DNA of 38,173 bases from Lysobacterales bacterium (GCA_029859505.1 JAOUCZ010000013.1:1-38173); one strand, 5' to 3'; numbered from the stretch's first letter, positions 16,578 to 25,221 are shown. The notes: generated by a model from the letters alone, not told the origin. Made by a program: numbers and translations.

Positions 16578-18311
16578 ATGAGCATGCGTTTTTTTCAGCC
16601 TTTCTATCCAGTTGGCCTCGTAACGTTCGCGGTACTTTTGGCCGCATACAAGGCCGCTCGCCTGGTGATAGAAATGGGTGCAGACTGGGTCTCGTTTTTT
16701 ACACTTATGGGGCTGGATGCACTCTACATTTCATTGCTCCTGCTGATTGCGCTGCTGCATGCTCATACCCGTCAACAATGGTTGCGAGTTGTTTCGTGGA
16801 TACTGCTGGTGCTCATGACGCTTTTCTACCTGGTAGACAGCTTTGTTCTACTGGCACTGGATGAGCATGCACGTCTGTTTGAAATCGGTCGTTACGCACC
16901 TGAGTGGGGTGTTGTTCTAAGCTTTTTTGATGCCAGGGCTTACCTGGCAATTTTGTTTCTTCTGGCCTCGATGTTTGTGTTTCTCGCACCCGTGCGGGTG
17001 GTGAAGAAATTCGGCCTTTTGTTGTTGCTGATTGCGCTGTTTTCCGCCGTTTTGAGTGCTGTTTATGCACCCCGCCCATTGCGGCCTTATGCGATGCTTG
17101 GTATCGAGGAAATACTTGCGGGATTTGGCACAAAGCAAGAGTTGACCTTCTATTCAGAGCAGGAAATAGCATTCTATGCAGGATTGAAACAGGATGCGGT
17201 GGCCATTCCGCAGTCGAAACCCGACATCATCCTGTTGGTTGTAGAATCCCTGTCATCCATCAATTCAGACAAGGTGTCAGGAACCCCGGGGTTTTTGGAT
17301 GGCTTTGACAAGCTGGCGGAAGAGGGCGTTTTGTTTAAAAATTTCTTCGCTAACCACCAGGCCTCAGAGGGAGGTCTGATCGCCTTGTTGGGTGGTTTTC
17401 CCCCGATACACTTTCCCACTGCCACACCTTATATGTTTGACGAGTTTGCTGTTCAGCCATCTGTTGTCGACGAGTACCAGCAGCAGGGCTATTTTGCAGA
17501 CTTTCTGACCAATGCAGACCTGGGGTTTATCGGGCTGGATCATTTTCTAAGAGGACTGGGACTTGATCGCAGCAGGGGCAGGGATGAGGTTGCAGAGATG
17601 CGCTTGGCGCCGCGGGTAGTTCAGGATGCACCTTCGGATGCTTATCTTTACCGTGAAGCGCTGATATCGATTCCGGAGTTGATGGCTTCACCTCAGCCTT
17701 TTTTGCTGACCATTGCTACCACCAGTACTCATTTGCCATATAGCCATCCTTCGGGTGGTCCGGACACACCCGAGGCCGTATGGGACTGGAGCCTTGAACA
17801 GTTACTTTTATTCTATTCACAGCTGTCGGACATCCGCTTCTTTGATAACGGAGTTTTACTGATTACCGGTGACCACCGGCAAATGCGTCCGGTGAGCAAA
17901 GCTGAAGTTGAACGTTATGGTGGTAGCGCACGGGCACGTGTGCCGTTACTGTTGATCGGTAAGAATTATCCACGCGGACATATTGATAACCGTTTTTTTC
18001 AACAGTCGGACCTGTTGCGTAAGTTGGGATTAATCAGCCGGCCAGAGACCAGGCTCTCACCTCACCCGGTTTGGGTTGAACGTTATAACCGAAAATATGG
18101 TCGCGTTGAGCTTATTAACAATTTGAGTGTTTTTGATGAGTCCGACCAGGGTCGTCATGAGTACCGGATCAAGGTTCCGGGTAACCGAAGTGAATGGCTG
18201 GGTGAGAAGCCAGAGTTTGCCCGTCAGGTGGAAATCGCTATTCATACCCAGCGAAGCCAGCACCAGCATATCCGTAATTCATTGGATAAGCCGTCAAATG
18301 CCAGCCACTGA
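16578..18311 (+). CDS. LtaS/OpgB-like membrane phospho- or sulfatase-superfamily transferase
   Basis: A 577-residue protein with about five N-terminal membrane helices (residues ~8-170) and a large C-terminal alkaline-phosphatase-superfamily domain in the periplasm. Metal-site sequences are visible: PDIILLVVESLSS (metal-binding Glu), HQASEGGLIALLGG (region of the nucleophilic Ser/Thr) and GDHRQM (metal-binding Asp-His). This architecture is shared by lipoteichoic-acid synthases of Gram-positives and, in Gram-negatives, by phosphoglycerol transferases such as OpgB and by lipid-A modifying relatives. A likely job is moving a phosphoryl or phosphoglycerol group onto an envelope glycan or lipid, but the acceptor is unknown. 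The start may be 16578 or the ATG two codons later. Confidence 0.8.
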   Translation: MSMRFFQPFYPVGLVTFAVLLAAYKAARLVIEMGADWVSFFTLMGLDALYISLLLLIALLHAHTRQQWLRVVSWILLVLMTLFYLVDSFVLLALDEHARLFEIGRYAPEWGVVLSFFDARAYLAILFLLASMFVFLAPVRVVKKFGLLLLLIALFSAVLSAVYAPRPLRPYAMLGIEEILAGFGTKQELTFYSEQEIAFYAGLKQDAVAIPQSKPDIILLVVESLSSINSDKVSGTPGFLDGFDKLAEEGVLFKNFFANHQASEGGLIALLGGFPPIHFPTATPYMFDEFAVQPSVVDEYQQQGYFADFLTNADLGFIGLDHFLRGLGLDRSRGRDEVAEMRLAPRVVQDAPSDAYLYREALISIPELMASPQPFLLTIATTSTHLPYSHPSGGPDTPEAVWDWSLEQLLLFYSQLSDIRFFDNGVLLITGDHRQMRPVSKAEVERYGGSARARVPLLLIGKNYPRGHIDNRFFQQSDLLRKLGLISRPETRLSPHPVWVERYNRKYGRVELINNLSVFDESDQGRHEYRIKVPGNRSEWLGEKPEFARQVEIAIHTQRSQHQHIRNSLDKPSNASH

Positions 18312-18343
18312 ATGGCCTTGCAGGAAAAAGCAACGGGGTTTTG

Positions 18344-19468
18344 TCAGGTGGTTCCGTTTTTGGGTGTAAATGGGATTCGGATACAAATGGTCAGACCATG
18401 AGGCTCAGTGTGACTCAGTTTGATGGAATGCTCCGAGCCGTAGAGCGTGGCCAGCCGTTCCCGGGTATTTCTAAGCCCTACACCCTTCGCATCCGGAATC
18501 TCGTTATTGACCAACTCGCAACCCGGTCCATCGTCACTCACTTCCATCAATAGATCGCCGGCAAATACCTTGGCGGATATCTTCAGATGTCCACCGCCTT
18601 CCGCCCGGGCAATACCATACTTGATGGCGTTTTCAATCAGCGGTTGTAGCAACAGGCTGGGAATCAATGCCTCTGTTGATTCGTTGTCAATATCCACTTC
18701 AAGAGAAAGACGTTCTTCAAAGCGTACCTTTTCAATATCAAGGTAAAGTTGCAGGGCCTGCAACTCCTGTTTCAATGTGATTTTCTGCATGGGATCATTA
18801 TCAAGTGAATAACGCAGAAAACTGGATAGCTTGGTGACCATGCGGTTGGCCAGCTCTGTATTTTGTTCCAGCACCAGGGTAGAAATGGCATTGAGTGTAT
18901 TAAAAAGAAAGTGCGGGTTTAACTGGTAACGCAGCATCTTCAGTTGTGCCTCATGCGCCATCGCGGCAGATCTGAGTGCGCTTTCGCGGACTTCCTGAAA
19001 TACCCGGTATGACTTGATTGCAAAATACAGGGCACTCCAGGCAAGGATGAACGGATAGTTGCTCCAGAAGAGGCTTGCATATTCCATCTTCATGAGAACT
19101 TCCGAAAATTCTCCAATTTTCTCAGACCAGTCCTTCCAGTCCTTTGTTTGTTGTATCCACCCCGTGTATACGTAGCTGCGAAACTCGATCCATGCGTAAG
19201 TGGCAAGTGCGCTACCCCCCAGTAGTCCGATGGCTTGTACCCAGATCGCCCGGTTCCAAAGAAACCGGTAAAGGTAGCGTAGAGGCAAGGAAACGATCAT
19301 GCCGAAAACACTGATGATTACGACATAAATGGCATAATGAGGTGCCAATTCAACTGACCACGATGAGGTGTACAGGTATTTACCAAAAAGTCCCCACGCA
19401 GCCCAGCCACCCACATGGAGTATCCAGAACAGGTTTGGTCGGTTCTTTATGATAGTTTTCAGTTTCAC
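18344..19468 (-). CDS. LytS/YehU-type sensor histidine kinase (orphan)
   Basis: A 374-residue inner-membrane kinase. Four hydrophobic helices (~13-33, 44-67, 74-95, 130-153) form the sensor part. The His_kinase (PF06580) domain follows, with the phospho-acceptor His186 in QLNPHFLFN, the N-box LLLQPLIENAIKYG (~273-286), a G1 box SDDGPG (~311-316) and GVGLRN (329-334). Kinases of this family normally signal to LytTR response regulators such as LytR/YehT encoded directly downstream. No response regulator is present: the gene downstream is convergent and unrelated. The signal is unknown. The ATG at 19468 begins just before the first helix. Confidence 0.9.
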   Translation of the reverse strand: MKLKTIIKNRPNLFWILHVGGWAAWGLFGKYLYTSSWSVELAPHYAIYVVIISVFGMIVSLPLRYLYRFLWNRAIWVQAIGLLGGSALATYAWIEFRSYVYTGWIQQTKDWKDWSEKIGEFSEVLMKMEYASLFWSNYPFILAWSALYFAIKSYRVFQEVRESALRSAAMAHEAQLKMLRYQLNPHFLFNTLNAISTLVLEQNTELANRMVTKLSSFLRYSLDNDPMQKITLKQELQALQLYLDIEKVRFEERLSLEVDIDNESTEALIPSLLLQPLIENAIKYGIARAEGGGHLKISAKVFAGDLLMEVSDDGPGCELVNNEIPDAKGVGLRNTRERLATLYGSEHSIKLSHTEPHGLTICIRIPFTPKNGTT

Positions 19469-19650
19469 GAGGCGATTTTACATCTTTGACAAGGTAGAAG
19501 TACCGCAACTTAACCTCTTGCCAATGCGGTTTGTCTCAAATCAATGGTTTTAGCTTTCCTCAGAGCCAAATGAAGGGGTGTGTTTGAGATTAATGGACAT
19601 CAATGTCTGCCAGGGCTAAATTGAGGATCACAAAGTCTGGTGGTTTTAAG

Positions 19651-20622
19651 ATGTTTCAAGATTTGAAAATGTGTGGCTATTCAACAAAAGCATGCTTGCC
19701 AATTGTGTTGGTCATACTTACAGCTAGTCCGCTGGGCGCGCAGGATCTCAAAATAACTCCTGTCAATATCTATGGAGATGGAAATCCGTTCAATGGTATT
19801 GAAGATAGTCGTGAACAGGTCAGAGAAGTTGAACCGGGAAAGACAGGTCATGCCGATCAGCGTATGGGCACGGGTACTATCAGCTGTGACGGGAAGTTTC
19901 GCGGCACAGCAATTGTTGCTGATACCCGGGAGTTTGCACCTGATTTACAAGGAGTTGTGTTGGTGAGTGCCGCACACGTGCTTTATAATCTTGACAAAAA
20001 GAAGTTGTTTCGACGCTGCGAATTTCACTTCATGGGCTGGAGTAGAGTCACTGGTTACCAGTCAAAAATTGACCTGAAGAATGTGCGTTTGGGTGATTTT
20101 GATCCTCGACAGGGAACAAGTGGCCCCGGGTTTGGTGAGGGTGACTGGGCTTTTATCTATCTGCGCAAGCCCTGGAAGAACTTCAATCCGGACCAGAGCA
20201 TCAGGTTGCGGGAGTTTTCATTCTCACAGTCAGAATCTTATCTTCAGTCAGGTGGTGAGTTCCGCTTGCTGGCATTTGATTCAAAAGCTGGTTTTATCAG
20301 TGAGAGCAGCAGTTGTAGGGTGATTGAGAGCAGGCGTGATGATCTGGGCGGTGGCACCTGGAAAGGGCAGTTACTCGATGACTGTGATTCTGCCGATGGT
20401 GCATCAGGTGGCGGGATACTCGCTGTAATGAACTATCAGTATTTTATGATCGGCATACGCACTGGTTCACACTGGAGTGAGCAGGTATATCCCGTTGACT
20501 CATATCCGTTCGGGCCACCGGCTGGATCTGGCTGGGATCGTCGATTGAATACAAATTTTGGCCGCGCATTAAATGCTGACCTATTGCATAAATTAGAGGA
20601 ATATATTCAGCTACTTAAATGA
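19651..20622 (+). CDS. Exported trypsin-like serine protease (S1/V8 type)
   Basis: A 323-residue protein with a signal peptide (hydrophobic core ~16-27, ending LGAQ) and a chymotrypsin-fold catalytic triad: His109 in VSAAHV, Asp165 in GDWAFI and Ser252 in SADGASGGG. The spacing and the GTISCDGKFRGTA lead-in match the trypsin-like proteases of the V8/glutamyl-endopeptidase branch in proteobacteria. No PDZ domain follows, unlike DegP/HtrA. The Cys pairs (79/123 and 222/245) could form disulfides, in line with a periplasmic or secreted location. I chose ATG 19651 because TGGTGG lies 6-8 bases upstream; ATG 19603 in the same frame would place 16 extra polar residues before the signal peptide. Target proteins unknown. 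Confidence 0.82.
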   Translation: MFQDLKMCGYSTKACLPIVLVILTASPLGAQDLKITPVNIYGDGNPFNGIEDSREQVREVEPGKTGHADQRMGTGTISCDGKFRGTAIVADTREFAPDLQGVVLVSAAHVLYNLDKKKLFRRCEFHFMGWSRVTGYQSKIDLKNVRLGDFDPRQGTSGPGFGEGDWAFIYLRKPWKNFNPDQSIRLREFSFSQSESYLQSGGEFRLLAFDSKAGFISESSSCRVIESRRDDLGGGTWKGQLLDDCDSADGASGGGILAVMNYQYFMIGIRTGSHWSEQVYPVDSYPFGPPAGSGWDRRLNTNFGRALNADLLHKLEEYIQLLK

Positions 20623-20675
20623 AATTTTCTTCCAATGTGAATTGTATCGGTTAGCGTATGATTTACCTCGCCACT

Positions 20676-20713
20676 GACATACAAAAAGAAAAATGTATGT
20701 CTTGTGCTATAAT
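20676..20713 (+). promoter_or_regulatory. Extended -10 promoter with overlapping palindrome
   Basis: TGCTATAAT (20705-20713) is a perfect extended -10 element. Immediately upstream, GACATACA (20676-20683) and TGTATGTC (20694-20701) form a perfect 8-base inverted repeat around a 10-base A-rich spacer, covering the place where a -35 box would be. That is how an operator for a dimeric regulator usually sits. No run of T follows, so a terminator for the protease gene is unlikely. The promoter would drive the long leader and the PWGW gene. Confidence 0.6.
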
Positions 20714-20719
20714 TTAATT

Positions 20720-21034
20720 GAAGGTTCGTTGTCCTGATTGATAACGTTAAGGACGTAGTGTTAAGGATGACGAAACAGATACAGGCTAGGCTCGGAGTTC
20801 GTTGGGTCCGTTGCAAAGCAGTAAACGCCAAGTACGGCACTTCCTGATCGTAAGAGTTTTTTCGTTGGGACGACAGACAGGTAAGGCAGGGATAGCACAC
20901 GTCAGACTGTAATCGATGAAAATTGGTTGCTTCGGTTTCTTTCTCAATTCGCACTGAGTTTTGCAAGTATGACCACTTAGGTGATTATACTTTGCGTTTG
21001 TTTAAAACGGGTGTTTGGGGCGAGGAGGATAACC
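20720..21034 (+). other. Long leader or possible small RNA before the PWGW gene
   Basis: These ~315 bases between the promoter candidate and the PWGW gene contain no long gene on either strand. They include GTTAAGGA repeated at 20746-20753 and 20760-20767, a short pairing GTCCT (20731-20735) with AGGAC (20750-20754), and several further GGA triplets up to the ribosome-binding site GGAGG. This could be an unusually long 5' leader under RNA-based or CsrA-type control, or a separate small RNA. GGA frequency alone is not above chance by much, so this is tentative. Confidence 0.35.
20767..20847 (+). CDS. Possible short open frame in the leader (26 codons)
   Basis: ATG at 20767 opens a 26-codon frame ending TGA at 20845-20847, rich in Lys, Arg and Val. 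An AAGGA lies 13 bases upstream, which is longer than ideal, and a second AAGG abuts the ATG. It might be a leader peptide affecting expression of the PWGW gene. There is no homology or codon evidence for translation; it may be chance. Confidence 0.15.
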   Translation: MTKQIQARLGVRWVRCKAVNAKYGTS

Positions 21035-21544
21035 ATGTTTTTTTACACTGCATTATTTGTTGCCAGCGTGATCGCGTCTCTCATTATTTTATACCTTTAC
21101 AATTCGTTGAAGGATGTAGGCAAGGCCGTTTACAGGGCATTTCTTCCGAGTTCAAAAGAGAAACTGGCCCGTCAGATCCAGGACGCCCCATATCACTCAA
21201 CCATCAATGACACACCAACCCCGTGGGGTTGGGATGGCCATGCCTCTCCGGTAAAACAGGTAAAGACAGCTTCTCCTTCACCTAGCGACAACGCACCCTG
21301 GGGCTGGAAGGGTGGCGATCACCAAGTACGTGAAAACGGTAGCAAAGGTAGCGCTTCGGGTCTTAATGCATTTGGCAACAGTACCGCCAGTGGGCATGCT
21401 GCAAAGACGCGCAATCAAGCAAGGGTTGGCTGGCCGTATCGTGAGGAGAAATCTGAATCCGCAGGTAAAGCCTACAAAGTTACTCGGAAAGTAACACTCC
21501 AAAGAACCAACTTAAAGACCACAAGTAAACCTTGGGGTTGGTAA
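21035..21544 (+). CDS. Single-pass membrane protein with repeated PWGW motifs, unknown function
   Basis: I do not recognise a named family. The 169-residue protein has one N-terminal hydrophobic helix (residues ~2-20), a short basic amphipathic stretch, then a low-complexity, hydrophilic region rich in Ser, Thr, Lys and Gly. PWGW occurs three times, at 63-66, 88-91 and as the last four residues (166-169), with a related GWPYREE at 132-138. Repeated aromatic PWGW separated by flexible linkers suggests short binding motifs for a partner protein or surface, presented from the inner membrane. AGGAGG lies 6 bases before the ATG at 21035, a strong ribosome-binding site; the upstream in-frame ATG at 20981 lacks one and would precede the helix with 18 residues. 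The protein is preceded by a long leader and its own promoter. Confidence 0.65.
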   Translation: MFFYTALFVASVIASLIILYLYNSLKDVGKAVYRAFLPSSKEKLARQIQDAPYHSTINDTPTPWGWDGHASPVKQVKTASPSPSDNAPWGWKGGDHQVRENGSKGSASGLNAFGNSTASGHAAKTRNQARVGWPYREEKSESAGKAYKVTRKVTLQRTNLKTTSKPWGW

Positions 21545-21549
21545 AAGCA

Positions 21550-21566
21550 TCGCGCCGGTTGCGCGA
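21550..21566. terminator. Probable bidirectional terminator hairpin
   Basis: TCGCGC-cggtt-GCGCGA is a perfect 6-base-pair GC-rich stem with a 5-base loop between two convergent stop codons. It is followed by GCTTTGCTT on the plus strand and by TGCTTTT on the minus strand, so the T-tracts are modest. Its place in the 29-base gap fits termination of both genes. Confidence 0.5.
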
Positions 21567-21573
21567 GCTTTGC

Positions 21574-22326
21574 TTAATTTCGAATAAAATACCCCGGCAT
21601 TTCTATATCCTCGTTGCCGGGGATTTTTATGCCCATCGGTATTTTTTCAACACCCATGCTTTCTTCCGGGAAAGGGCGTAGCAATTCCAGAGCTTCCTGC
21701 TTTGGTGCCCTTAACCACTGCACTGCCTCATCCTGATTTCTTAGAATGGCCGGTGAACGGTGGTGTCCAACTGATTTCAAAACTTCATTGGGTTCAACGG
21801 TGATTATGCTGACGCTCAGTTTTTTTGCACCATCTTCAGTCGTAAACCAACTGCCCAGTCCGCATAATAACCAGAAGGGTGCGTGTAAAGGAAGTACGGC
21901 ATAGGGTATCTGGGGACGGACGCGGCTATCAAACTCATAAAACCAGGAAACCGGTATCAGCACCCTGGAATTTTTTGACCAGGCACCCATATAGGATGGC
22001 GCAAAAGCAGACCCACTATGACGCAGCCTGGCATTTGCAGTAGAGATGAGCTTGCCGTTTTTGTTACGCGGCAATTGACCACGGGACCAGTAGGGTAAGA
22101 AAGGCCAGATGGCCTCTGTGGGCCGCTCAATATCACCATCGGCGAATATCGTCGGCAGTGTTTCCCAGACCATAGAATCCGGTTCGGATTTTCGCCGTAG
22201 ACGGGAAGGGGATATGTTTATTCTGCTGGCAGGGTCGGGGGGGAAAGCAGAGTCAGGTGTCAGGCTGGTGGCCCACGCATATACGTCCTTCCATTTCAGG
22301 TGTGATACTGCTGCTTTTCCACACAT
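21574..22326 (-). CDS. SOS response-associated peptidase / HMCES-like (YedK family)
   Basis: A 250-residue SRAP-domain protein. YedK/HMCES enzymes covalently cross-link to abasic sites in single-stranded DNA through Cys2 after removal of Met1, protecting the lesion. The key residues are all present: Cys2 (MCGK), Asn98 and Arg100 (STANAR), Glu131 (FYEF, usual WYEW/YYEW) and His188 (GHHRSP, usual H-x-R-M-P). The sequence is somewhat divergent: the usual NARAET is NARLRH here. No LexA-type operator is apparent upstream, so SOS control is not supported by the sequence. Convergent with the PWGW gene and close behind a small lipoprotein gene on the same strand (71 bases). Confidence 0.9.
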   Translation of the reverse strand: MCGKAAVSHLKWKDVYAWATSLTPDSAFPPDPASRINISPSRLRRKSEPDSMVWETLPTIFADGDIERPTEAIWPFLPYWSRGQLPRNKNGKLISTANARLRHSGSAFAPSYMGAWSKNSRVLIPVSWFYEFDSRVRPQIPYAVLPLHAPFWLLCGLGSWFTTEDGAKKLSVSIITVEPNEVLKSVGHHRSPAILRNQDEAVQWLRAPKQEALELLRPFPEESMGVEKIPMGIKIPGNEDIEMPGYFIRN

Positions 22327-22397
22327 GGTCCTGGCATTCCCCGCTAACGATTATAAACTCAGACTAAGTGCACCTCATCCGAATTGAACTTTGATCC

Positions 22398-22787
22398 TCA
22401 AAACTTCATCATCGCGATAATTTCATTAGGTGTTTTACCATTCAACTTTCTGAATAATCTATCCTTATCCTGACGCAGACTCATATCCTGGGTAAGAATA
22501 ACTCCAAGGGCTTTATTAAGCTCATCAGCCTCGGTATTGCCGGCCTGTTGCCTGACTCTTTCAATACTTTTGTTAACTTCCTCCTGTGAGGAGAAATCGA
22601 CCGGTTGATTCATCACCGATCCTTGCCCGTCATGCATTTCCTTGACTGCAGGTTTTGCTGCTGAAGCATCTGCTGTTTGTACATTTTTTGCTTTCGTTTC
22701 AGTGGCTTTATCCTGTTCCGCACATGCCGCTAGCAAGAACAAAGTGATTGTGACAATGGAGGCTGTCGTTAAAATATTTCTAAACAT
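22398..22787 (-). CDS. Small lipoprotein (DUF6694-like)
   Basis: A 129-residue predicted lipoprotein with lipobox LLAAC and acylated Cys at ~21. After a low-complexity linker (~25-60, rich in Ala, Lys, Thr) comes a small helical domain with DFSSQEEVNKSIERVRQQ and a C-terminal LNGKTPNEIIAMM, a pattern I associate with the DUF6694 family of short lipoproteins. Function unknown. There is no strong ribosome-binding site but AAGGAT lies 4 bases before the ATG. It stands between the SRAP gene and rsmC on the same strand but with gaps over 70 bases on both sides, so a shared transcript is possible rather than shown. Confidence 0.7.
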   Translation of the reverse strand: MFRNILTTASIVTITLFLLAACAEQDKATETKAKNVQTADASAAKPAVKEMHDGQGSVMNQPVDFSSQEEVNKSIERVRQQAGNTEADELNKALGVILTQDMSLRQDKDRLFRKLNGKTPNEIIAMMKF

Positions 22788-22864
22788 TATGTATCCTTTT
22801 TGGGTGGGTTTCGGACAATTGCCGCAGCTTTCGACCGCTTCGATTCAAGATGATTCCACGGGAA

Positions 22865-23887
22865 TCAGATTTTCGCGACAATTACCTTGTAGTTTTCATT
22901 TACAGCAAGTTCACTAAATCGTTTGAAGCGCTTCGACAACCAGTTTTCGTAGGGCAGGTGTATGTTGGCGACCATGATTAATTGACCACCGGGTCTTATA
23001 TGTTTGTGCACCGAATCCAACAAGCGCATACCCAGACGGTTATCGGTCTTAACACCCACGTGTATGGGTGGATTACTGACAATAAGATCAAAGCTGCCTG
23101 TGACTTCCGTCAGTCCGTCTGATGCCAGTACACCCGCAATTAGCCCGTTAGCTTCCAGGGTTTCTTTACTGGACCTGACAGCTAACGCACTGGTATCCAG
23201 AAGGGTGACCCGCGTGTGCACGTGGTGAGTGGCGATACAGGCACCGATAAGGCCCGCACCACAGGCAAAATCAAGTACATCGCCTTTCAGTTCCAACTTT
23301 GCAAGTGTGTCCAGTAACAAGGCGGTGCCGTCATCGAGGCGGCCATTCGCGAAAACGCCGGGATAGGATAAGACCTGGATCTCACTATCAGCACAGTCCA
23401 TCACCCAGTGATGGCGGTAGTTTAAGGGATTGAAACGATCCTGGTTTAAACGTGTAGTTGCCTCATACAGGCTGCAATGGCGTGCATTATCAACTTTTCT
23501 TATCTGCGTAAAATGCAATTTCAGAAGTTTATCTGCGGATTTGATTCCCGCCTTGTTTTCACCTGCCAACCATAACACGCCGTCTTCTGCCAACAGATCA
23601 GCCGCACAGTCCAACAGCATGGCCAGCAAGGCTTTCTGACGTGGCAAGTTAACAATAACCCGATCGTATCTAACGCGGGTGTCTGGAAATGCAGAGAACT
23701 CGATGTCTACACCGGTCCTTTGCAGTGAGGCGTAACAACCGCGATCCTGGCTGAATAACTTCAGTGACTTACACCGTGGATTCAACGCGCGCCAGCAATC
23801 ATCCGTCTCGGGGTTGATCCACAAGACAGTGCCACCTGGTTTAATTCGGTGAAGGTTTCTCTCGATGATTTGACTAACAGCAAACAC
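22865..23887 (-). CDS. rsmC: 16S rRNA (guanine(1207)-N2)-methyltransferase
   Basis: A 340-residue protein close to E. coli RsmC in length (343) and design: a degenerate N-terminal methyltransferase-like domain (~1-165) and an active C-terminal domain. The signature PGVFANGRLDDGTALLL (~176-192), SAM motif I VLDFACGAG (204-212) and the SNPPIH catalytic motif (271-276) are all visible. It methylates G1207 of 16S rRNA in the small subunit. The start codon is GTG at 23887, only 8 bases after the rimO stop, so it is probably translated from the rimO transcript. The two ribosome-modifying genes thus form an operon. Confidence 0.9.
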   Translation of the reverse strand: MFAVSQIIERNLHRIKPGGTVLWINPETDDCWRALNPRCKSLKLFSQDRGCYASLQRTGVDIEFSAFPDTRVRYDRVIVNLPRQKALLAMLLDCAADLLAEDGVLWLAGENKAGIKSADKLLKLHFTQIRKVDNARHCSLYEATTRLNQDRFNPLNYRHHWVMDCADSEIQVLSYPGVFANGRLDDGTALLLDTLAKLELKGDVLDFACGAGLIGACIATHHVHTRVTLLDTSALAVRSSKETLEANGLIAGVLASDGLTEVTGSFDLIVSNPPIHVGVKTDNRLGMRLLDSVHKHIRPGGQLIMVANIHLPYENWLSKRFKRFSELAVNENYKVIVAKI

Positions 23888-23895
23888 GTGTGCGC

Positions 23896-25221
23896 TTATG
23901 AAACCTTGCTCAGGATTCCGCCAAGGTCATATTCATCCGCCTCAGTTATTTTTACATCGACCCGGTCACCAACTTTCAAGTGCTGAGCATCCTGGACATA
24001 AACCTGGCCATCAATTTCCGGTGCGTCCGCAAAGCTACGTGCAATGGCAACATCTCCATCAAACCCGTCAATGAGTACCTGCTGCACACTGCCTATTTTT
24101 GCCTGTAACCTGTTATGGCTGATTTCTGCCTGTAACTGCATAAATGCCTGCTCACGTTCCGCCATCACGTCAGACGGCACGGCGTCGGGCAGATCGTTGG
24201 CCCGTGCGCCATTCACCGGTGAATACTGGAAACAACCAACGCGGTCGAGTTGAGCCTCATTTATGAAATCCAGCAATTGTTCAAAATCGTCGTCGGTTTC
24301 ACCGGGGAAACCAACGATAAAGGTGCTGCGCAGGGTGATATCAGGACAAATCTCACGCCACTTCTTGATACGGGTCAGGGCATTTTCAGCCGCTGCAGGA
24401 CGTTTCATCAGTCGGAGAATACGGGGGCTGCCATGTTGTAACGGTATATCGAGGTAAGGCAAAACCAGCCCGTCGGCCATCAGCGGTATCAGTTCATCAA
24501 CGTGGGGATAAGGGTATACGTAATGCAGCCTGACCCAGGCGCCGAGGCTACCCAATTCACGGCTCAATTCGGTGATTCGGCTTTTAACCGGTTTGCCACC
24601 CCAGAAATCAAGTTTGTATTTCAGGTCAGCACCGTAGGCGGAGGTGTCCTGGGATATCACCAGTAACTCTTTGACGCCTGAATCAACCAGGCGCTCAGCC
24701 TCACTGAGTATGTCGCCGGCAGGTCTGCTATCAAGTTTTCCGCGCATGGAAGGAATGATGCAGAAAGTACATTTATGATTGCAGCCCTCTGAAATTTTCA
24801 AATAAGCATAGTGTCTTGGTGTCAGCTTAATACCCTGTGGTGGCACCAGGTCAATAAAGGGGTCATGATCTTTTTCAAACGGTGCATATTGATGGACTGC
24901 GTCGACCACCTGCTCATATTGTTGCGGGCCACTGACTGAAAGAACGGAAGGGTGGAATTCGCGAATCTCTTTTTCATCGACTCCCATGCAGCCGGTGACG
25001 ATAACCCGGCCATTTTCATTCAGTGCTTCGCCAATGGCGTTCAGGGATTCCGCGCGTGCGCTATCGATGAAACCACAGGTATTAACCACCACCACGTCGG
25101 CGCCATCATAGGTAGGTGCGATTTCATAACCATCGGTTCGGAGCTGGGTCAATATACGCTCGGAATCGACCAAAGCCTTGGGGCAGCCAAGACTTACAAA
25201 GCCAACTTTGGGGTTGTTCAC
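23896..25221 (-). CDS. rimO: Ribosomal protein S12 methylthiotransferase
   Basis: A 441-residue radical-SAM enzyme that adds a methylthio group to Asp89 of ribosomal protein S12. The N-terminal UPF0004 domain has three cluster-binding Cys (13, 49, 78), and the radical-SAM cluster motif C-x3-C-x2-C is at 147, 151 and 154 in [19 protein letters not shown] domain closes the C-terminus (~375-441). Full length matches E. coli RimO (441). MSLGCPK-like text near the N-terminus and SMRG after the radical-SAM motif separate it from MiaB. It starts with GTG at 25221, with AGGA about 11 bases upstream, and is followed by rsmC after 8 bases. Confidence 0.95.
   Translation of the reverse strand: MNNPKVGFVSLGCPKALVDSERILTQLRTDGYEIAPTYDGADVVVVNTCGFIDSARAESLNAIGEALNENGRVIVTGCMGVDEKEIREFHPSVLSVSGPQQYEQVVDAVHQYAPFEKDHDPFIDLVPPQGIKLTPRHYAYLKISEGCNHKCTFCIIPSMRGKLDSRPAGDILSEAERLVDSGVKELLVISQDTSAYGADLKYKLDFWGGKPVKSRITELSRELGSLGAWVRLHYVYPYPHVDELIPLMADGLVLPYLDIPLQHGSPRILRLMKRPAAAENALTRIKKWREICPDITLRSTFIVGFPGETDDDFEQLLDFINEAQLDRVGCFQYSPVNGARANDLPDAVPSDVMAEREQAFMQLQAEISHNRLQAKIGSVQQVLIDGFDGDVAIARSFADAPEIDGQVYVQDAQHLKVGDRVDVKITEADEYDLGGILSKVS

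Noticed and set aside
18312-18343. Bidirectional terminator between the LtaS-like and kinase genes
   Set aside because: Only a four-base TTGC/GCAA pairing is present before TTTT; not convincing.
20720-21034. CsrB-like small RNA
   Set aside because: There are several GGA triplets and two tandem AAGGA, but too few and not regularly placed in hairpin loops to call it a CsrB homologue.
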